A stretch of DNA of 64,000 bases from Aeromonas sp. RU39B (lineage in GTDB: Bacteria; Pseudomonadota; Gammaproteobacteria; Enterobacterales; Aeromonadaceae): contig NZ_FTMJ01000002.1 of NCBI RefSeq assembly GCF_900156095.1, positions 434,001 to 498,000 of the forward strand, in the 5' to 3' direction. A program made the position numbers and the translations under genes. Each line of letters opens with the position of its first letter. Position 1 is the stretch's first letter. Below, in pieces: positions 59,477 to 64,000 of this stretch. Below the pieces are notes generated by a model. It searched no databases and was not told where the DNA came from. It saw only the letters and a list, made by a program, of their open reading frames with translations.

Positions 59477-61120
59477 CTATTGTGTTTTCGGTTGATAATG
59501 CAGCAGTGCTGGGCGCGGCCGCAGGGTTTGCTGGTGGCGGGCCCAATGGGTGAACGCCTCGGCCAGGGTCATGCCAAGCTCGCGGCGTTGATGAGACAGG
59601 GTTCGCCGCAGTGCCGTGTACCCCTCTTTTCCCGATGCGGTGTAGGCACTGGATACGCCGCGATATAGGGTCGCGGGCTCTACCTCTTGCCATTGACCGT
59701 TGGCGCGCTCCACCTTGAGTGACACGATGCGCTTTCCCCGCGGGGCATTGGCATCAAAGCGGTATTTAAGACCCGCCACATAGGGAAAACTGCCGTTGCC
59801 ATTGCTGCTGCCATCGAGATTGGTGGCGTTGTTGATAGCGCCCTCCAGTGCATCGCTAAGCTCCTGACCATATACCTCATAGAGGATCAGCGGGATGGCA
59901 AAGGGAAGTAGGCGCCCCGCCACATCGGCTTCGGTCAACGGGCCGGTTTCCAGTGAGCAGCGCACGCCCCCTGCGTTATGCAGCGCAAAATCGATGGGAC
60001 CGCACTGTTTTTGCGTGCTCCAGCGCATCGCCTCGGCCACCAGCGGGGCGAGTTCGCTGCCGTGGGGGTAGTGGCTATCGGGCAGTCGTTGATGATGCAG
60101 GGTGGCAGGTAGATAGGCGAGGGTCTCGGCGGCCATCTTGGCCAGTGCCGGTCTCAGGTTATCCGCCAGATAAGCTTCGAGCGCCGCGTCGGGCTCGACC
60201 ACGGTCAGCGCGGGTAGTCCATCGACCGCTTCCCACACCAGCCATTCGGTGTGGCCGCTGTGGGCAACGATTTTGCCCTGTTCGTTAAACGTCAGGGTGG
60301 CAACTCCGAGCGTCTGGGCGCTGTGGCCGGCATGAAACAGTGCCACATCGCCCACCCACAGCGGATAGCTGCTCTTTTCCGCGATCCCAAGATGGGTGAG
60401 ATCGCCGAGCAGGCTATGAGTGTGCCCCCCGACAATCAGGCTTATCTGTGGAAACTGCGCAGCGAGCCACTGATCTTGGTCCAGCCCCAGGTGACTGAGC
60501 ACAATGATGTGCACGATGCCCTCTGCCTTGATATCGCTAAACACCTGCTCGAGGGTCTCGACCACCGGTAAAAAGCGGGTCCAGGGATCCGGGTTGGCGA
60601 TATCGGCCATCTGCGGCAAGGTAATGCCCACGAGCGCAAATCGCACGCCGCCCACGTTTTTCTCCAGCCACGGGCGCTCACAGTCATACAGATTGGGTAA
60701 ACCGCGCAGCGGCGCCTGACAGTCGGCGGCTTCCATGCGGTTATCCATATTGGCCGCCAGCACCGGAAACGGAACCTCCCGCAGAAAATGGCCAAGCGCC
60801 TCGTTACCCAAATCGAACTCGTGATTGCCGATGACCATGGCATCGGGCAAGAGCGCGGTGAGCATGGTCGCATTGGCCTGCTCTTTGAACCGGTTGAAGT
60901 AAAGCGAGCCTTGGAAGGTATCGCCGCCGTGTAAAAACAGGCTCGGCTCACCGGCCTTGGCGGCGGCTTCTCTTAGTTGAGTCAAACGGGTTTTCAGGCG
61001 CGGATAACCGCCACAGTGTCGCATCACACTCTTGCCATCAGGGGTATGCAGGCGCAGCGGCGCACCATCGAAGTGGGAGTGACAATCGCTAAGATGGGCG
61101 AGATGAAGGGTAACAGGCAT
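59477..61120 (-). CDS. 5'-nucleotidase-type metallophosphatase (UshA family, no signal peptide)
   Basis: 547 residues from ATG at 61120, with an excellent AGGAGGT 8 bases upstream. The metallophosphatase domain starts at once (AHLSDCHSHFDG), with FLHGGDTFQGSLYF, VIGNHEFDLGN and VGGHTHSLLGD. The C-terminal 5_nucleotid_C domain has DFALHNAGGVRCSLETGPLTEADV and NGNGSFPYVAGL. The family usually is periplasmic with an export signal, but none is visible here. A cytoplasmic enzyme acting on nucleotides or related phosphoesters is likely. It precedes a terminator-free gap to the GT-C gene and follows dcuC by 128 bases. Confidence 0.9.
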   Translation of the reverse strand: MPVTLHLAHLSDCHSHFDGAPLRLHTPDGKSVMRHCGGYPRLKTRLTQLREAAAKAGEPSLFLHGGDTFQGSLYFNRFKEQANATMLTALLPDAMVIGNHEFDLGNEALGHFLREVPFPVLAANMDNRMEAADCQAPLRGLPNLYDCERPWLEKNVGGVRFALVGITLPQMADIANPDPWTRFLPVVETLEQVFSDIKAEGIVHIIVLSHLGLDQDQWLAAQFPQISLIVGGHTHSLLGDLTHLGIAEKSSYPLWVGDVALFHAGHSAQTLGVATLTFNEQGKIVAHSGHTEWLVWEAVDGLPALTVVEPDAALEAYLADNLRPALAKMAAETLAYLPATLHHQRLPDSHYPHGSELAPLVAEAMRWSTQKQCGPIDFALHNAGGVRCSLETGPLTEADVAGRLLPFAIPLILYEVYGQELSDALEGAINNATNLDGSSNGNGSFPYVAGLKYRFDANAPRGKRIVSLKVERANGQWQEVEPATLYRGVSSAYTASGKEGYTALRRTLSHQRRELGMTLAEAFTHWARHQQTLRPRPALLHYQPKTQ

Positions 61121-61247
61121 GGCGCCACCTCCTGACACGGCAAACCGGAAAACGACCAGTCTAACGCGCTTGCTGAGTGAGGGCCAGCGTGCATGCAGAA
61201 ATGAAAAAGGCCGGCGAGCCGGCCCTTGAATAACCGCAAGGTCAGTG

Positions 61248-62600
61248 TCAGGCGGGAACCATGATCTCGGTGGCAATGATCACCACCAACAAGCCGACGG
61301 CAACCGGTACCGAGGTGCGCTTGACCACCTCAAACGGTGATAGCTTGGCCATCCCCGAGCAGGCGACCACCACACCGGAGACCGGGGACACGGTCCGGCC
61401 CAGGTTGGAGGCTTGCAGCATCGGGATCACCAGATAGGCCGGATTGATGCCAAGGCTGGTGGCCAGATTCGGGATCAACTCGACAAAGGCATAGAACGGC
61501 GCATTGCCTGAGCCCGTGGTAAAGGCAGCCAGGGTGGTGATCACCACAAGCGATAGCATGATGATCATGCCGCCAGTGCCGAGATCCTGAACGTGGGTGA
61601 GCAGGTTGGCGATAAAGCCGATGGTCATCAGGCCTTGGGCAAACACACCGGCACCGACTAGCAGCATCACCACGCCACTAAAGGCATCAGCCATATTGCG
61701 CCAGCAGACAGTCAACCCGTCTAGCAACAACTTGCTGCTGCGAACCCGGATCAGCTCCAGCGCACAGGCCAGCACCATGCAGATCACGATGATGGTCACG
61801 ATATCCAGTTTCGGACCCCATTTGCCGTCGAAGATCAGCACGCCGATGATCGGCGTAAACGGCAGCAGGGCATAGAGCGCCGGGGCGTTGGTCTTGATCT
61901 CGCCCTCTTCCATGCGGTGCATGGTTTCACCAGAGCGGCGGTCGAGATAGCGCTGCCAGAAGAAGTGGGCAATGGCCATGCAGGCGATGGCCGCCAGCGA
62001 TACCGGCAGCGTCAGCTTGAAGGCGAAATCAATCAGCTCCATGTTGGCGGATTTTGCGGCCAGCACCACGTCACCCGAGGTCGGGGAGAGGATGATGGCG
62101 GCTGGCGAGGCGCACACCGCCGCAGCCGCACCGCGAGAGATGCCCATGTTGACCATCAAGGGGAACAGGGTCGCCATCAGCAGTACGCCAAGGCCGGTGG
62201 CCGAGCTCACTGCCAGCGACATGGCGCAGGCCACCAGATAGGCCGCAACCAGCAGCAGGTAGGGGGATTTGATCACCTTGAGCGGCTTACTGGCGAGCAG
62301 CACCAACTTGTCATTGGCGCCGATGTGGCTCATGTAACCGGCAAAACCGCACAGCACCATGATCATCATACCGAGGCCACCGCCACGGTCGTTGAGCAGG
62401 AAGCGGATGTATTCAAAGATATCGGTGGCAAGATAGCCGGTGCTGGCGACCTTGGCCGGAAGCACCGGTTTACCCATCAAGGCGGTGATAGCCAGCAGCA
62501 ACAGGCCACCACCAAGCAGTACACCGGTGGCGGAGTAACCTTTAAAAATGGCGCGGCCAACCAGCACGGTGACCGCTGCGCCTATAAGCAGTTCCAACAT
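61248..62600 (-). CDS. dcuC: Anaerobic C4-dicarboxylate transporter DcuC
   Basis: 450 residues from ATG at 62600; a longer frame from 62762 reads through promoter sequence. About twelve membrane helices. Long shared segments with E. coli DcuC include GLGMMIMVLCGFAGYMSHIGAND, SLAVSSATGLGVLLMATLFP and TVSPVSGVVVACSGMAKLSPF. DcuC exports succinate during fermentation and exchanges C4-dicarboxylates. This fits anaerobic life; the gene is often FNR/CRP-controlled. The upstream 199 bases hold one weak CRP-like site (62682-62697). Confidence 0.96.
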   Translation of the reverse strand: MLELLIGAAVTVLVGRAIFKGYSATGVLLGGGLLLLAITALMGKPVLPAKVASTGYLATDIFEYIRFLLNDRGGGLGMMIMVLCGFAGYMSHIGANDKLVLLASKPLKVIKSPYLLLVAAYLVACAMSLAVSSATGLGVLLMATLFPLMVNMGISRGAAAAVCASPAAIILSPTSGDVVLAAKSANMELIDFAFKLTLPVSLAAIACMAIAHFFWQRYLDRRSGETMHRMEEGEIKTNAPALYALLPFTPIIGVLIFDGKWGPKLDIVTIIVICMVLACALELIRVRSSKLLLDGLTVCWRNMADAFSGVVMLLVGAGVFAQGLMTIGFIANLLTHVQDLGTGGMIIMLSLVVITTLAAFTTGSGNAPFYAFVELIPNLATSLGINPAYLVIPMLQASNLGRTVSPVSGVVVACSGMAKLSPFEVVKRTSVPVAVGLLVVIIATEIMVPA

Positions 62601-62681
62601 AGAGAAACCTGTCAGTAGTATTATTGGGAGCGCGATTCTATTCCCAAAGTGATAGGTTTCGTGAGGGGCATATTTGCATAT

Positions 62682-62697
62682 TGTGATAAGACTCATT
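62682..62697 (-). promoter_or_regulatory. Weak CRP-like site upstream of dcuC
   Basis: TGTGATAAGACTCATT matches TGTGA-N6-TCACA in 8 of 10 positions, 82-97 bases before the dcuC ATG. No full FNR box was found. Confidence 0.35.
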
Positions 62698-62799
62698 TTT
62701 TCCCAAGGTGACAGACGTGGGCGAGAGTGAGACGCTAAGGAACAAGAATCGATTGGCGCCACTCAAAAGAGCGTTACATCGAAGAGAGAGGAAGTGACG

Positions 62800-63390
62800 A
62801 TGCGAGCGACTGGACGCGTGGCATTTTGCTGTGTTTTTGTGCTGTCGGTTTTCTCAATACCGAGTTGGGCCGCCCTGCCTGCTGTGCAGGTGAACAGCAC
62901 CGTCAATTTGCGCATGCTCGATGTGGCTGCACCGACCTGGCAAGCATTGGGTCCGGTATTCGCAGAGCGTATCAAGCAGCATGCGTTCGGGCTTGGTCAG
63001 GCCAGTTATCGGGTCAATTGGAAACTGGATACCCGCCAGGTGGGTGTGCTGTGTCGCATCTCGGGGGTAACGGTGAGCCTCAATGCAACCGTGATGCTGC
63101 CACGCTGGCTGCAGCGCGCGAACGCGACGCGCTATGATCGCCAGCGCTGGGATACGCTGGTGGGGGGCGTGCTCGATTACGAGTGGCATCATCGCGAGCG
63201 GATGCAACAAGGGGCTAACGAGATAGGGCAGGCCTTGGCCCGGGTGGCTCCGATGAGCAGTTGCTCGGCGCTGGAGCAAGCGGCGTGGCTGGCAGGGCAG
63301 CGTGAGTTGGTGAAAATCAATGAAGAACTCGAGCAATACCGCCGTCAGACCAACAACGGCCTGACGCTCGGCATTGACTGGCCCTCCTGA
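62800..63390 (+). CDS. DUF922-like secreted protein
   Basis: 196 residues from ATG at 62800 (AGAGGAAG just upstream); a GTG two codons earlier is possible. A signal peptide ends around PSWAAL (about residue 24). NGLDYEWHHRERMQQ-like LDYEWHHRERMQQGANE sits where DUF922 predicted zinc proteases carry HExxH, but the first histidine is replaced by tyrosine (YEWHH). The fold call is therefore moderate, and activity may be lost or use other ligands. It is divergent from dcuC and convergent with mnmC. No operon partner. Confidence 0.72.
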   Translation: MRATGRVAFCCVFVLSVFSIPSWAALPAVQVNSTVNLRMLDVAAPTWQALGPVFAERIKQHAFGLGQASYRVNWKLDTRQVGVLCRISGVTVSLNATVMLPRWLQRANATRYDRQRWDTLVGGVLDYEWHHRERMQQGANEIGQALARVAPMSSCSALEQAAWLAGQRELVKINEELEQYRRQTNNGLTLGIDWPS

Positions 63391-63423
63391 GCGCACGATA
63401 TGCTCAGAAAGGCTTTTCGCCTG

Positions 63424-64000
63424 TTAGAGCGGTTTTCCTTTTAATAGCTTACGCGTCCAGGTGCGGGCCGGATGCAGGGCAGCGAGTAAGTCTGCATCAA
63501 GCCCCAGTGGCTCGCCGCAGATCTCGGCGGCCAGCAACTCACCACACAATGGCGCCGAGCAGAGCCCTCGGGAGCCCAAGGCCCCAATCACAAACAGTCC
63601 CGGCCAGGTGGGTAAGGTCCAGGATCTATCGCTTGCGTGATCACGCCACTGCATCTCTAACTGATCAAGGATGGCGACCGGCCCGACCACGGGCAGGTGA
63701 TCGCGGGTGGCGCTGCGAATACCCACGCGTGCTTGCCCATCCGACACATCCACGGCAGTTGGCCAGTCTTGATCAGGCAGGCAGGCAATAAGGCGCGCCC
63801 GGTTGTCTGCTTGCTCTTCCTCGCGATAGGTCAGCTCGGTCTGATTGCGGCCATAACTGGCACCAATGCAGTGGCTGCCAGCATGGGCCGGTGTCAGGTA
63901 ACCGTCGTAGCAGAGCACCTGCTTAAGCGGCTGTAAGGTCTGGTTGGTCCGGATATGGCTGACTTGTCCGCGTACCGGATAAAGTGGCAGCTGAGCAAAG
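63424..64000 (-). CDS. mnmC: MnmC C-terminal oxidoreductase part (5' end outside window)
   Basis: The frame is open through the right edge of the window, and only the last 192 codons are seen. It reads QLPLYPVRGQVSHI near the edge, then HCIGASYGRN and TWPGLFVIGALGSRGLCSAPLCGELLA, which are the FAD-dependent oxidoreductase (DAO-like) part of MnmC. The full protein removes carboxymethyl from cmnm5(s2)U34 in tRNA and then methylates it. The methyltransferase half lies outside the window. An internal ATG at 63918 is not the true start. Confidence 0.92.
   Translation of the reverse strand, partial: FAQLPLYPVRGQVSHIRTNQTLQPLKQVLCYDGYLTPAHAGSHCIGASYGRNQTELTYREEEQADNRARLIACLPDQDWPTAVDVSDGQARVGIRSATRDHLPVVGPVAILDQLEMQWRDHASDRSWTLPTWPGLFVIGALGSRGLCSAPLCGELLAAEICGEPLGLDADLLAALHPARTWTRKLLKGKPL

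Noticed and set aside
61121..61276. A longer start for the 5'-nucleotidase that might add a signal peptide
   Set aside because: The added 52 residues are basic and mixed, not a signal peptide, and the ATG at 61120 has the better ribosome site.
1..64000. tRNA, rRNA, CRISPR, IS element, integrase or toxin-antitoxin signatures
   Set aside because: Looked for throughout by eye on both strands. None was found, but a small or divergent RNA gene could be missed.

Overview
The window is a 64 kb piece of chromosome from a gammaproteobacterium, most probably an Aeromonas. GC content is high and nearly all of the sequence is coding. Gene neighbourhoods are of enterobacterial or vibrio type: ycjX-ycjF-tyrR, ccoNOQP-ccoHIS-fnr-uspE-ttcA, proQ-prc, nrdAB-yfaE, ubiG-gyrA, yohJK-cdd, kduDI-kdgT and tonB-exbBD. 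Proteins such as FNR, NrdB, TtcA, KduI, Fsr and DcuC resemble their enteric counterparts closely along their length. The genus is an inference from content and order; no rRNA or other marker is present. I see no rRNA, tRNA, CRISPR array, insertion sequence, integrase or prophage gene. This reads as ordinary core genome with a few accessory insertions.

Layout. 1-3.7 kb: ycjX (5' end outside the window), ycjF and the aromatic amino acid regulator tyrR. 3.8-13.7 kb, minus strand: microaerobic respiration block, ccoNOQP (cbb3 oxidase), ccoH, ccoI, ccoS, a DsbD-like membrane protein, the oxygen sensor fnr with its own FNR box, uspE and ttcA. 13.9-17.6 kb, plus strand: a small membrane protein, free-methionine sulfoxide reductase, proQ and prc. 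17.7-23.4 kb, minus strand: yfaE-nrdB-nrdA under NrdR and DnaA sites, then a HAD phosphatase and ubiG. 23.5-26.5 kb: gyrA (quinolone-sensitive residues S83/D87) and a 46-residue mini-ORF. 26.5-32.4 kb, minus strand: a radical SAM protein, a secreted Pro/Lys-rich protein, cdd under a CRP-like site, yohK, yohJ, a probable surface protein and sbcB. 32.8-41.4 kb: a NimR-like regulator divergent from fsr, a GNAT acetyltransferase, small unknowns, an SRPBCC protein, a hydroxyisobutyrate-dehydrogenase-like oxidoreductase, a DMT exporter, and a calcineurin-like phosphatase next to a zinc-ribbon/Nudix protein. 41.4-46.0 kb, minus strand: an MBL-fold hydrolase and the pectin/uronate genes kduD, kduI, kdgT and yhcH-like behind a KdgR operator. 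46.7-51.9 kb, plus strand: an orphan gene and a complete CUT2 sugar ABC transporter. 52.0-54.0 kb: tonB-exbB-exbD behind a Fur box. 54.1-64 kb: a chemoreceptor, dinI behind an exact LexA box, a DUF2927 protein, a YgjP-type metalloprotein, a GT-C-like membrane protein, a 5'-nucleotidase-like enzyme without a signal peptide, dcuC, a DUF922-like protein and the start-truncated mnmC.

How it works together. The cbb3 oxidase, its assembly factors and FNR form one oxygen-response locus. The nrd genes make deoxynucleotides and carry replication-linked control sites. The kdu/kdg genes take up and convert unsaturated uronate breakdown products, with control by KdgR inferred from the operator.

I did not find a convincing new multi-gene system. 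The best leads are the zinc-ribbon protein with a degenerate Nudix box beside a phosphatase, the paired stem-loops between kdgT and kduI, the orphan gene behind two strong palindromes at 46.4 kb, the signal-less 5'-nucleotidase, the MupP-like phosphatase beside ubiG, and the mini-ORF after gyrA.
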